From Acidobacteriota bacterium (GTDB lineage Bacteria > Acidobacteriota > Terriglobia > Terriglobales > Acidobacteriaceae), in contig JABCZH010000007.1 in NCBI GenBank assembly GCA_013289795.1, forward strand, positions 124,001-188,000: 64,000 bases of DNA. Direction: 5' to 3'. The position numbers and the translations under genes were made by a program. Below are positions 54,636-63,512 of the stretch, one piece after another. The notes beneath the pieces were generated by a model. The model had not been told where the DNA came from and ran no database searches. It saw only the letters and a list, made by a program, of their open reading frames with translations. Numbering within the stretch: the stretch's first letter is position 1; every line of letters starts with the position of its first letter.

Positions 54636-56282
54636 GTGAGCTTTCTGGATAATATTTTCGCGCGGCTGGCGGCCTCACCCGATGCCGTCTTCCTGCGCGA
54701 ATTACGAGATAGCCAACCCCCCGCCGCCGCCGGGCGCGAATTGCTCGAAAGAATCGCGAAGGCCCGAAGTTTCCTTGTCAGCCAGAGCATGAAGAAGGGC
54801 GATCGGGTCGCGCTCCTCGGTCACAACAGCATCGACTGGGTGGCTATCGACTTGGCCATTATGGCGGAGGGATTGATCGTCGTCCCGCTCTACGCGAGAC
54901 AATCTCCTGCGGAACTTGTCGCCATGATGAAGGACTGCGGGCCCACACTGATCTGCTGCGGAGATGCCGCCCTGCGAGATGGCATCCTGCGGGAATGGCC
55001 CAATGCGCCCTCACTGCATTTGTTCGATGACATGCTGACCGTGAAGCCCGGTGATAACGCGCTTCCGCGCGTTGAGGAGTCCCATCCCGTCACCATCATT
55101 TACACTTCCGGCACATCGGGCGAAGCTAAGGGAGTGGTGCTTACCGCGGGAAACATCGGCCACATGTTGGGCTGTACATCGGAGCGACTCGACACGCTGA
55201 TGGAGAAACGCTCCAGCCAGGACCGCGTATTCCACTATCTGCCGTTGTGCTTTGCCGGTTCGTGGATCATGCTTCTGACCTGCCTTTTTCGCGGCAGCCA
55301 GTTGACGCTTAATACCGACTTGACCAAACTTGCCAAGGACGTCCGAGTCGCTGCTCCCGACTATTTCCTGAATGTCCCCCAACTGCTCGAACGCATGCGC
55401 AAAGCCGTTGACGAACAACTGTGGAAGACCGGGGGCGTGGTGCAAACCGTTTACGGCAAAGCCAAAGCCGCATGGATGCGTAGGCAGGAGCGCAACTCGA
55501 GCTTCGCGGATTCAATGTGGCTGGCCTGCGCGAAATCCGTCGTGTTCCCCACTATCCGCAAGAAGATGATCGGATCGAATCTGAAAGCGTTGATCTGCGG
55601 GTCGGCGCCACTCAGCGTCGAGACGCAGCAGTACTTCATGATGCTGGGAATCCCGGTGCTTCAGGTGTATGGGCTGACCGAGACAACGGCGATCTGCACT
55701 ATGGACGACCCGCGTCGCGTCGAACCCGGGCGTGTAGGGCCGGCCATTCGCGGGATCGAAATGAAGCTGGGCGAAGATGGCGAGATCATCGTGCGTGGCC
55801 CCAACATTTTCCCCGAATATTGGAACCGTCGACAGGAGACCGCCATGGCGTTGCGCGATGGCTGGTTTCACACCGGCGATCAGGGCGAAGCGGACGCCAC
55901 GGGGAACTGGAAACTTGTTGGTCGCATCAAGAACTTGATTATTCTCGGCTCCGGCCACAACATTTCCCCCGAGCCGATCGAAGACGAGCTGCTCCTAAAT
56001 CTGCCAGGCGCCCAGCAGGCCCTGGTGGTAGGCAATGGGCGTGGCTATCTCTCGGCGATTCTTACCGGCCCGGTAACGCCTCAGCAGGCGCAGGCCGCGG
56101 TGGACGCGGTGAATCTTGCCATGCCACACTACAAACAGATTCGAGCGTTTCATGTTCACGCCGAACCCTTTTCCATAGACAATGGCTTGCTTACGGCGAA
56201 TGGAAAATTGAAGCGTGACCTTATCGCCGCCCAATTGAGGAGCGAGATCGAAAAGATGTATGCGGTGAAGCAGGCGGTATAG
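54636..56282 (+). CDS. Acyl-AMP-forming ligase (fatty acyl-CoA synthetase-like)
   Basis: A 548-residue ANL-superfamily enzyme: P-loop YTSGTSGEAKGVVLT, VYGLTETTAICTMDD, the Asp of HTGDQGEADATG, the hinge region GRIKNLIILGSGHNISPE, and the catalytic Lys near the end in LTANGKLKRD. It activates a carboxylic acid with ATP as acyl-AMP and transfers it to CoA or to a carrier protein. The N-terminus fits long-chain acyl ligases. The start is GTG 54636, 25 bases after the previous gene. A separate acyl carrier protein is encoded two genes on, so transfer to that carrier is plausible. Confidence 0.92.
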   Translation: MSFLDNIFARLAASPDAVFLRELRDSQPPAAAGRELLERIAKARSFLVSQSMKKGDRVALLGHNSIDWVAIDLAIMAEGLIVVPLYARQSPAELVAMMKDCGPTLICCGDAALRDGILREWPNAPSLHLFDDMLTVKPGDNALPRVEESHPVTIIYTSGTSGEAKGVVLTAGNIGHMLGCTSERLDTLMEKRSSQDRVFHYLPLCFAGSWIMLLTCLFRGSQLTLNTDLTKLAKDVRVAAPDYFLNVPQLLERMRKAVDEQLWKTGGVVQTVYGKAKAAWMRRQERNSSFADSMWLACAKSVVFPTIRKKMIGSNLKALICGSAPLSVETQQYFMMLGIPVLQVYGLTETTAICTMDDPRRVEPGRVGPAIRGIEMKLGEDGEIIVRGPNIFPEYWNRRQETAMALRDGWFHTGDQGEADATGNWKLVGRIKNLIILGSGHNISPEPIEDELLLNLPGAQQALVVGNGRGYLSAILTGPVTPQQAQAAVDAVNLAMPHYKQIRAFHVHAEPFSIDNGLLTANGKLKRDLIAAQLRSEIEKMYAVKQAV

Positions 56283-56303
56283 CTGCATTGTAGATTCGAA
56301 TCC

Positions 56304-57107
56304 ATGAATCACTTTAAGGGTGACACACTCTCGTGGCAGGTGACGGATGGCGTCGTCGAACTGGCGCTGCACCGCACGCCTTGCAATGAGATCGGCTCCG
56401 CCACGATTGTCGAGCTTGAAAAGTTTGTCGCAGCGCTGGGAGCCATGGAAGCGGAAGCTCATGCGCTCATTATCTACAGTGAACTCAAGCCTGGGTTCTG
56501 CGCCGGAGCTGACCTACGGGAGTTGTATCGCCGTTCCAAGGAGATGGCGCAAGCCGATGCCCTAAAAGGAGTGCGTCATCACGTGGAACGCATTCACGCG
56601 GTAATGAATGCGATTGATGCCTCACCCCTGATGACCATTGCAGCGGTGCATGGCGTCACGTTTGGCGGAGGGTTCGAACTGGCGTTGACCTGCGACCTGA
56701 TCATCGCCGACAAGATGGCGCGCTTCTGTTTTCCGGAGTTGCGCCTGGGGCTGATTCCCAGCTTTGGCGGCATCCCGCGGCTAAAGCGAGATCTAGGAAA
56801 CGCAGTAGTCCGCGACCTTCTTTTAACAGGCCGCAGTTTTAACGCCACCAAAGCGCAGCAGATCGGCCTGGTAAGCCAGGTGGTGGGCGAGGATGAGGCT
56901 CTAAGAGCAGCACGTGCGACCGCCGCCCAACTAAGGAAATTCGACCGCACGACAGCCGCGGCCGCAAAGAAATTCATCAAACCGATTCCCTACGAAGAAC
57001 TGAATCGAGAGATCGATCTCTTTTGCGAGCTCTTTACGCACCCGGCGGTGGAAGCCGGTCTGCGGAAGTTCGTGGAAAGTACCGACGCGCTGCCGTACTT
57101 GCCGTGA
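56304..57107 (+). CDS. Enoyl-CoA hydratase/isomerase family protein
   Basis: A 267-residue crotonase-fold protein: GFCAGADLRELYRRS (oxyanion-hole region), TIAAVHGVTFGGGFELALTC, FPELRLGLIPSFGGI and a C-terminal helix region. Of the two usual acidic residues for hydration, Glu in the LGLIPxxGG-like stretch is not evident (PELRLGL has Glu-Leu earlier), so hydratase chemistry is not proven; isomerase, thioesterase-like or other crotonase reactions remain possible. Located 21 bases after the acyl ligase and 22 before the carrier protein, in the middle of the lipid operon. Confidence 0.87.
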   Translation: MNHFKGDTLSWQVTDGVVELALHRTPCNEIGSATIVELEKFVAALGAMEAEAHALIIYSELKPGFCAGADLRELYRRSKEMAQADALKGVRHHVERIHAVMNAIDASPLMTIAAVHGVTFGGGFELALTCDLIIADKMARFCFPELRLGLIPSFGGIPRLKRDLGNAVVRDLLLTGRSFNATKAQQIGLVSQVVGEDEALRAARATAAQLRKFDRTTAAAAKKFIKPIPYEELNREIDLFCELFTHPAVEAGLRKFVESTDALPYLP

Positions 57108-57129
57108 AAGGCCTTCTTGAGGACATGCA

Positions 57130-57378
57130 ATGCAGATGACAACAACCGACAAAACCCTGGACGAAATCCTCACTCTCGCCGCGACCCACTTCAAAGTGCC
57201 CCGGCAGAGGCTCACTCCCGACGATGACTTTTTCAAGACCCTCGGAATCGACAGCCTGCAAGCCCTCGACCTGCTGACCAAGCTGGAGAACCATTTCCGC
57301 ATCGAGCTGCCGGACTACGAGTTGCAGGGTGTCTCGGATTTCCGCACCCTGGCGAGCCGTATTCAGGCCAGGCTGTGA
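57130..57378 (+). CDS. Acyl carrier protein
   Basis: An 82-residue carrier: helix 1 DEILTLAATHFKV, then the phosphopantetheine site LGIDSLQALDLLTKL with the attachment Ser in DSL, and helix 3/4 with LPDYELQGVSDFRTLA. It is shorter and more basic in part than fatty-acid-synthase AcpP and is flanked by AMP ligases, which is the pattern for a dedicated carrier of a secondary lipid or polyketide-like pathway. AGGA lies 7 bases before ATG 57130. An ATG at 57136 is possible. Confidence 0.93.
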   Translation: MQMTTTDKTLDEILTLAATHFKVPRQRLTPDDDFFKTLGIDSLQALDLLTKLENHFRIELPDYELQGVSDFRTLASRIQARL

Positions 57379-57448
57379 GCGGAGAGTGGTGAATTGATAA
57401 CTAGCTCAATTCTGTACCTCCCCGTCTCTGTGGTGAAATAGATCTTTC

Positions 57449-59161
57449 ATGCTCAATCTTGACCAGTACAGTTGTCTGGGCGCTGCCTTGCGCGATGCGC
57501 TCGACCGCTGGCCCAACGAAGTGTGCCTGATTGAGTCCGACCGCAACCGGGAGAAGATACGGCTCACCTATTCGGACTTCAAGGAAACCGCCAAGCCGCT
57601 GTCGCGCGCGCTGCAGGATGCAGACCTCAAAGCCGGAGACCGCGCCGCCATCATTATGACCAATCAGTCCAAGTGGCTGATCTCCGCATACTCCATTTTT
57701 CATATTGGTGGCGTCGTGGTCCCGATCGATTACAAGCTCACGGCAACAGAACAGCTGCAACTGCTGGCGCACTCTCATGCGAAGTTCCTGGTGGTCGAGT
57801 ACCACCTCTGGCGGGCCATCACCCGTGCTCCGGAGTTCTCAAGCCACCAACTCAAGACCGTTCTAGTGACGGAAGCGCCTCTGGGCGCCGAGCTTGCCGG
57901 GGCGTTCCGCTGGGAAGAGTTCCGCCGCAAGGGCGAACCCGAATTCATACCCCGCAGGCGCGACGACATCGCTTGCATTGTCTATTCCTCGGGTACTGGC
58001 GGCCGACCCAAAGGATGCGTTCTTACCCACGAAAATTATCTCGAACAATGCAAGTCGTTGACCGCGTGGTATCCCTTCCAGCCGGGCGTGCGTTATCTGA
58101 GCATCCTCCCCACCAATCATGCTATCGATTTCATGGTTGGCTTTATTGGACCGCTCGTGTGCGGAGCGTGTGTGGTCCACCTGCGCACATTGCGGCCGGA
58201 ATTCGTTCGCGATGCCTTTGTGCGGTACAAGATCACTTATGTCAGCCTGGTTCCCATGGTGTTAAAGAACCTGGAGCGCGGCCTGAAGGCCAAGTTTCAG
58301 GAACTGTCGCCGGTAAAACGCTTCTTCCTGGACCGCATGATCGCGCTGAATCGCGTGCTGGTGCGCAGGCGGCCGAACCTCCAGCGCAGCCGCAAGTTGC
58401 TGCGGCAGGTGCATGAGGGATTTGGCGGGGAACTGCTGGCCATGTTCACCGGTGGCGCATTCATGGAGCCATCGACTCTGCAATTCTTCTACGATCTCGG
58501 CATCCCGGTGGCCAATGGATACGGCCTAACCGAGGCCGGCACCTCGCTCACGCTCAATGACTTCAGGCCTTTTCGTGCGGACACTGTAGGTAGGCCACTG
58601 CCGGGGGTCGAATTGCGCATTCTGAGTCCCGATGCCGAGGGCATCGGAGAGGTCTCCGCGCACAGCAAAACAATAATGGCCTACTACCTCGACGACCCCG
58701 AGCTCACGGCGGAAACCATAGTCGATGGATGGCTCTTGACCGGTGACCTGGGCCGCTTCGATACCGCTGGCCACCTGCAACTATTCGGTCGCAAGAAGAA
58801 CATGATCGTCACCGAAGGCGGCAAGAATATTTACCCCGAGGACATTGAGACTGTCTTTGATGGTCTCGCCGTCAAGGAATACTGCGTCTTTGCCGCCAAC
58901 TACATCTGGCCGGACAAGCAACTGGGCCACGAAACTCTGGTTTTGGTCTTGCGTATGGATCAGAATCAGGAATTCAACGAGCCCTTGAAAAACGAGATTG
59001 TTTTCCGTAACCGAAAGCTCCCCGATTTCAAGCGTGTAGGCGGATATGTGATCTGGGGCGAGGACTTTCCCCGCACTGCTTCCATGAAGATCAAGCGGGT
59101 ACTGCTAGCTGAGGAAATTGGCAAACATCTTGAGCGTGCCACCGCGGTGGTGGACTTGTGA
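57449..59161 (+). CDS. AMP-dependent acyl ligase, second
   Basis: A 570-residue ANL enzyme: [20 protein letters not shown] (adenylate loop), [52 protein letters not shown], and the C-terminal Lys region [15 protein letters not shown]. The loop between the N- and C-terminal parts is long. It differs strongly from the first ligase and could use another acid or act as an acyl-ACP ligase for the nearby carrier protein. The stop of this gene overlaps the lipid kinase start by 4 bases. ATG start; ribosome binding site weak. Confidence 0.9.
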   Translation: MLNLDQYSCLGAALRDALDRWPNEVCLIESDRNREKIRLTYSDFKETAKPLSRALQDADLKAGDRAAIIMTNQSKWLISAYSIFHIGGVVVPIDYKLTATEQLQLLAHSHAKFLVVEYHLWRAITRAPEFSSHQLKTVLVTEAPLGAELAGAFRWEEFRRKGEPEFIPRRRDDIACIVYSSGTGGRPKGCVLTHENYLEQCKSLTAWYPFQPGVRYLSILPTNHAIDFMVGFIGPLVCGACVVHLRTLRPEFVRDAFVRYKITYVSLVPMVLKNLERGLKAKFQELSPVKRFFLDRMIALNRVLVRRRPNLQRSRKLLRQVHEGFGGELLAMFTGGAFMEPSTLQFFYDLGIPVANGYGLTEAGTSLTLNDFRPFRADTVGRPLPGVELRILSPDAEGIGEVSAHSKTIMAYYLDDPELTAETIVDGWLLTGDLGRFDTAGHLQLFGRKKNMIVTEGGKNIYPEDIETVFDGLAVKEYCVFAANYIWPDKQLGHETLVLVLRMDQNQEFNEPLKNEIVFRNRKLPDFKRVGGYVIWGEDFPRTASMKIKRVLLAEEIGKHLERATAVVDL

Positions 59162-60063
59162 GTGAGACGTTTCTGGCAGTAGTGAATCCTGCCGCCGGCG
59201 GCGGGCGCTGCCGCAAGCTAGTGGGACCCGCACTTGATCGCTTGCGAGCCGGCGGCGTTTCGGTGGAAGTCATCGAAACAGCGGGGCCGGGTCACGCTAC
59301 CCATATCGCCCACGATGCCTACGCCCAGGGCCGCACTCATTTCATCGCCGTTGGCGGCGACGGTACCTCCTACGAAATCGTCAACGGACTCTTTCCGCAA
59401 GCGGCCCCGTCGGGCCCGCGCCCCACGCTGGCTTTTCTTCCCCTCGGGACCGGCAATTCATTCCTGCGGGAATTCACCGATCGCGGAGTGGAGCACGCAA
59501 TCGAAGCCTTGCTGGCCCGGCGTTCCCAGCCCTGCGATGTTCTGCGCATGCGGCACGCGGGCGGAACCCTCCATTACATCAATCTTCTGAGCGTGGGTTT
59601 TGCCGCCGATGTTGCCACACTCCGCGCACGCCGCTTCCGCGCCTGGGGCGAACTTGGCTACCAAGCATCCATTTTCATTTCATTGACCCGCATGCGGCGC
59701 CGGCCCTTTCCCCTACGCATTGAAGAACAGGGAGAACTCGACCGCCGGCCGTGCCTCTTCTTGACTTTCAACAACAGCAAGTTTACCGGCGGGACCATGA
59801 TGATCGCGCCCAAAGCGGAAGTGAACGACGGGTTGATCGAATATGTGCGCTGGGGGCCAATCGGCAGAATTGAACTTGTCCGCAAACTGCCGACACTATA
59901 TGACGGTACTCACATCAACCATCCGCTGGCAGAGCGCTGTGCCGTCAAGCGCATAGATTTTGAACTCGACGCGCCGGTGGATGTCATGGTGGACGGGGAA
60001 GTGATGAGCATCCAGTGTCAGACGCTGGATGTTCTGCCCTCCGTCCTCAACGTCGTGGTATAA
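59158..60063 (+). CDS. Diacylglycerol/lipid kinase (YegS/DagK family)
   Basis: A 301-residue lipid kinase: nucleotide loop [35 protein letters not shown] (GGDGT), LPLGTGNSF, and a C-terminal domain with [15 protein letters not shown] and [20 protein letters not shown]. It phosphorylates a hydroxyl of diacylglycerol, alkylglycerol or another lipid. The GTG start overlaps the preceding ligase stop, so the two are translationally coupled and probably act on the same product. It ends the core of the lipid cluster; a thioredoxin-like gene follows 11 bases later. Confidence 0.92.
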   Translation: MSETFLAVVNPAAGGGRCRKLVGPALDRLRAGGVSVEVIETAGPGHATHIAHDAYAQGRTHFIAVGGDGTSYEIVNGLFPQAAPSGPRPTLAFLPLGTGNSFLREFTDRGVEHAIEALLARRSQPCDVLRMRHAGGTLHYINLLSVGFAADVATLRARRFRAWGELGYQASIFISLTRMRRRPFPLRIEEQGELDRRPCLFLTFNNSKFTGGTMMIAPKAEVNDGLIEYVRWGPIGRIELVRKLPTLYDGTHINHPLAERCAVKRIDFELDAPVDVMVDGEVMSIQCQTLDVLPSVLNVVV

Positions 60064-60074
60064 AAATTATTGCC

Positions 60075-60500
60075 ATGTCGGACACCCGAAAGAAGCGCCA
60101 GCAGGATCGGAGTGCGAACGCTCAGCCCCACCCGCTGGCGCTCAAGATCGTCATTGTTGTTGGAATCGTCGCCGTGTGCGCCGGCCTCTATTTTCTCCTG
60201 CGGCATAAACATGACAGCCGTATGGATGCTTTTGCCCAGTGCCTCGGTTCCAAGGGTGCCAAGATGTACGGCGCCTATTGGTGTCCGCACTGCGCCGACC
60301 AGAAAGAGCTGTTCGGTTCCTCTTTTCAGTATGCCCCCTACGTGGAATGCGGAATCAAGGGTTCGCGCAACCAGGCGCAGGTCTGTACTGACGCGGGCGT
60401 CAAGCGCTTTCCCACCTGGACTTTTGCCGACGGGGCTAAGGTCGAAGGCGAGCACTCGCTCGAGTTTCTCGGCGAGGCAACCGGATGCCCTCTGCCATGA
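60075..60500 (+). CDS. Membrane-anchored thioredoxin-like protein
   Basis: A 141-residue protein: basic N-terminus, one membrane helix (IVIVVGIVAVCAGLYFLL), then a thioredoxin fold with MYGAYWCPHCADQKELFG (redox pair CPHC) and FPTWTFADGAKVEGEHS. It is typical of the small thioredoxin domain that accompanies VKOR. The ATG at 60075 is used; a frame from 60015 is longer but overlaps the lipid kinase. Its stop overlaps the start of the VKOR gene in an ATGA arrangement, so the two are made together and likely form a disulfide-forming pair on the outer face of the membrane. Confidence 0.9.
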   Translation: MSDTRKKRQQDRSANAQPHPLALKIVIVVGIVAVCAGLYFLLRHKHDSRMDAFAQCLGSKGAKMYGAYWCPHCADQKELFGSSFQYAPYVECGIKGSRNQAQVCTDAGVKRFPTWTFADGAKVEGEHSLEFLGEATGCPLP

Positions 60501-60964
60501 GTAACGTGGCGACGACCGATGCTGTGATGAGCCATGCCGTTCGGCGAGTCTTCTTAACTGTGGCGGTCTTAGCTTTGGCCGGAATCGTGGTGTCTTCCGT
60601 TTCGCTCTACCACCATTACGGGACCTCGCAGACCAACTATTGTGATTTCGGCGCGAACTTCAACTGCGATATCGTGAACCGCAGCGTCTATTCGACTATT
60701 CTTGGCGTACCCGATGCTCTGATCGGCATTTTGGGATACGCTGGGCTGCTCGCCCTGGCGACCACGTATCGCGCGAAGGCCGAAGCCCCCGCGATGCTGC
60801 TGATCGGTTCAGTGGCGGGCCTGAGCTTCGCACTTTACCTCACCTACGTCGAAGCCTTCGTGCTGGCCACGTGGTGTGTATTGTGCCTCTCATCGCTTAC
60901 TTTGATTGTTCTGATCACCGGGCTTTCATCATTTCTGGTTGCAAGCGCAATGCGGCGTTCCTGA
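60497..60964 (+). CDS. Vitamin K epoxide reductase (VKOR) family protein
   Basis: A four-helix membrane protein with the VKOR loop: NYCDFGANFNCDIVNRSVYS (loop Cys pair) and the active-site WCVLCLSS (CxxC) in the last helix. Bacterial VKOR oxidises a thioredoxin-like partner with quinone as acceptor, replacing DsbB. The partner is encoded just upstream. Start ATG 60497 is coupled to the previous stop; a start at 60485 is also possible. The pair provides periplasmic disulfide formation and may serve secreted or membrane enzymes of this operon, but this is inference. Confidence 0.9.
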   Translation: MSNVATTDAVMSHAVRRVFLTVAVLALAGIVVSSVSLYHHYGTSQTNYCDFGANFNCDIVNRSVYSTILGVPDALIGILGYAGLLALATTYRAKAEAPAMLLIGSVAGLSFALYLTYVEAFVLATWCVLCLSSLTLIVLITGLSSFLVASAMRRS

Positions 60965-60970
60965 TCTCTC

Positions 60971-61831
60971 ATGTCCTCAGACCGGCTCATAGAAAAGGCT
61001 GACCACTCGAAGATGGAACGGCCAGTGGTTGTTCGGGGTCCATCGGTCGTGGGCGACTTTCGCCTGCATGAATTCTCCAGCCGCATCTACCGTAACACCC
61101 GCATGCTGCGCGTCTGGCTGCCGCCCGACTACGAAGCCCCGGAGAATGCGGCGCGTCACTATCCGGTCTTTTATCTCAACGACGGACAAAACTTGTTCGA
61201 CCCTGCAACTGCATTCGCAGGGGTCGAGTGGCGAGTGGATGAAACCGCCGACCGATTGATTCGGGAGGGGAAGATTTCGCCGCTCATCATCGTTGGGATC
61301 GACAATACCGGGGCGGAGCGGATCAAAGAATTTCTTCCCTATCGGTCGTTCAGTCCGCCGGTCCTGCGTCCACAGGGCAAACGTTATCCAGATTTCCTGA
61401 TGAGCGAGGTCATGCCGTTCGTCTATGAGCGCTACCGCATCGCGCGTGGGCCGGAAAACACCGCCTTGGGAGGCTCGTCTTTGGGCGCGCTGATTTCGTT
61501 GTACACCGTGATGGATCGCCCCGGTACATTCAGTCGCCTGCTGTTGGAGAGTCCATCGTTGTTCGTTTCCAACCGGCGAATATTGAAGTACAGCCGCTAC
61601 TTCCGGCAGTGGCCGGAGAAAATCTTCGTCGCCATTGGATCCCGTGAAGCCGGGCGGGAAGACAAAGACCGCCAGGTGGTCGAGGACGTCCGCGAACTGC
61701 AGCGCATCATGCATCACGCGGGCCTGGGAGACGATCAGCTCAGAGTGCGTATCGATATAGGGGCCGGTCACAACGAAGCGGAGTGGGGCAAACGATTCCC
61801 CGAGGCTGTGAGCTTCTTGTTTGGAAAGTAG
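60971..61831 (+). CDS. Alpha/beta-fold esterase (Fes/EstD-like)
   Basis: A 286-residue esterase: MLRVWLPPDYEAPENAARHY, FYLNDGQNLFDP, nucleophile Ser in LGGSSLGALISLY, and the His of GAGHNEAEW near the C-terminus. The Asp/Glu of the triad is not pinned. The family includes enterochelin esterases and related carboxylesterases; the substrate is unknown. It has no signal peptide, starts 6 bases after the VKOR stop and is the last gene of the plus-strand run. It converges with a GT87-like gene. Confidence 0.87.
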   Translation: MSSDRLIEKADHSKMERPVVVRGPSVVGDFRLHEFSSRIYRNTRMLRVWLPPDYEAPENAARHYPVFYLNDGQNLFDPATAFAGVEWRVDETADRLIREGKISPLIIVGIDNTGAERIKEFLPYRSFSPPVLRPQGKRYPDFLMSEVMPFVYERYRIARGPENTALGGSSLGALISLYTVMDRPGTFSRLLLESPSLFVSNRRILKYSRYFRQWPEKIFVAIGSREAGREDKDRQVVEDVRELQRIMHHAGLGDDQLRVRIDIGAGHNEAEWGKRFPEAVSFLFGK

Positions 61832-61898
61832 TTGGTTGCTTCAGCCCCTCGCTAAAACTCGAATTATGAAGTGGGGTGATTGTTGCAGAGCTCCATCT

Positions 61899-63212
61899 TC
61901 ATCCTCCATTCGAAACAGCCGCGCCGGTGGGGCGAGCGTCGAAGAGCCGTTGGCCGGCAAGGAGAAAATACAAGAGCAGCATCGCCAGGGGAATAAATAA
62001 AACGGTACCCACTGGGACAATCCAGAACTTTCGAAGCACGTTTGAAGAAACGACCGTTGCTGCAGCCATGAAAATGAGAGAACCTACCCATTGCCAGCCA
62101 ATCAGAGCCCAAACCCCGACATAAATCAGTCGTGAGTAGCGTCCGCCGGCCCACACCCTTTTGAACTCCTTCACTAGGACAAAGATTGCGGGGAGGAGCA
62201 TAACTTGTCCCGTGGTATAGGGTATGGGGGTCACAACCACGGTTACGACTAAGGCGAAGGACAACCCAAAGTTAAATGCAGCTGAACCAGCGGGTTCGCG
62301 TGGGATACGCCAAATCATACGCGCGAAGAGAATCAGTATTGCAACGCATACCACTAGGGCGCCAGGTTGTGTCACTAAGTTGCCAAGCATCCAGGAACCG
62401 CGAGTATACCGGCTGTAGGCCGCCAAGCCGGAGACAAACTCGGGAATCCATCCTGGCAGAAGGTGTTCCGAAGCTCCGACGAGCAAAGCCATGGCGAGGA
62501 CGAATCCCCACACCAGGTTCTTCCTAGAACCCCAATCCCAGAGTGCCCACACTAGCAACCAGACAACCGCCAGCCAACTTACAGGAGGCTTGATAGTTGC
62601 CAACGCCAGCAGCACGCCGGCGAGAGGTAGAAGTCCCTTGCTAAGAGCAGCGCAAGATGCAGCCAGGAATAGCGCAGCCAATAGGACGGGCTGTTGGAGG
62701 TAAACGTCCTGCAACGTCGTGAAGCTCCCGAAACTCAACAGCGTCAGTAACCCTACTGTTAGCCTGTCGCATCGCCACCGAAGCGCAGAAAGCCACAATG
62801 GAACGGTCACCAGCACGGTGATCGGCAGAATCCATCGGAAAAGAGCCTCGACTGCCGGGAAGGAGTAGCGAACGGTGGGGGTCAGCAGAAACACTATGTA
62901 CAACGGATATGCAAATCTGGGCTCGTCGTGTAGCTCTGCTTCGCTGATCACATGAGCACGCCCCCAGGATTGTATTTCACGCGTCACCTCCGGACCATAT
63001 GGATCTCGGCCACGGAGCAGCAGTTCGCGCGCACCGTACCACCGGGGGAACAGATCGGAATAGTACAGATAGACTGGAGGCGCCCAGACGCGATCTACGT
63101 AGAACCACATGCTGAAGCAAAGCAAAGCCGCCATCAGCAAAAGGGTTTGGCGCCTTTCTCCGGCCACCTCGACGATCGAAAACCCTTGGGCTGCCCTGTC
63201 GTGTCTGTCCAC
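61899..63212 (-). CDS. Polyprenyl-phosphate-dependent glycosyltransferase, GT87-like
   Basis: A 437-residue protein with about ten membrane helices (for example LLLMAALLCFSMWFYVDRVW, ALFRWILPITVLVTVPLWL, VLLAALFLAASCAAL, LVCVAILILFARMIW). The first loop after helix 1 contains SDLFPRWYGARELLLRGRDP, with the acidic residue typical of GT-C enzymes, and a YGPEV motif as in the GT87 (DUF2029) mannosyl/hexosyltransferases. Such enzymes transfer sugars from polyprenyl phosphates outside the membrane. The first codon is GTG at 63212. Substrate unknown. Confidence 0.82.
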   Translation of the reverse strand: MDRHDRAAQGFSIVEVAGERRQTLLLMAALLCFSMWFYVDRVWAPPVYLYYSDLFPRWYGARELLLRGRDPYGPEVTREIQSWGRAHVISEAELHDEPRFAYPLYIVFLLTPTVRYSFPAVEALFRWILPITVLVTVPLWLSALRWRCDRLTVGLLTLLSFGSFTTLQDVYLQQPVLLAALFLAASCAALSKGLLPLAGVLLALATIKPPVSWLAVVWLLVWALWDWGSRKNLVWGFVLAMALLVGASEHLLPGWIPEFVSGLAAYSRYTRGSWMLGNLVTQPGALVVCVAILILFARMIWRIPREPAGSAAFNFGLSFALVVTVVVTPIPYTTGQVMLLPAIFVLVKEFKRVWAGGRYSRLIYVGVWALIGWQWVGSLIFMAAATVVSSNVLRKFWIVPVGTVLFIPLAMLLLYFLLAGQRLFDARPTGAAVSNGG

Positions 63213-63512
63213 CGCGTCCTTGGTTCCGCCTCCTTCGCCTTAGTTGTTGAAAAACTCCCGGCCCTCCAACAATCCAAAATCTCAGCTTTCGGCAGATACC
63301 AGAAAGAATACCAAAGTGAGAGCGGCAGGCCCAGGCCTGGAGCGATCGGCAATTAACTTTGAAAGTAGCCCGCTGCGAGAGCATCAAAATACTCGCTCGG
63401 GCATGATTGTGGCCAGCAGAGGAAAGCAGACGTTGGTTCAACCCCGAAACACAAAGTGTGGAGCGGCAATTTCTGACAATCCCTAAACAACCGCTGCTAC
63501 AATCGTGCACCC
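63213..63512. other. Divergent intergenic region
   Basis: About 300 bases between the GT87-like gene (minus) and the following glycosyltransferase-like gene (plus). I see no gene or distinct repeat. It should contain both promoters. Confidence 0.4.
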
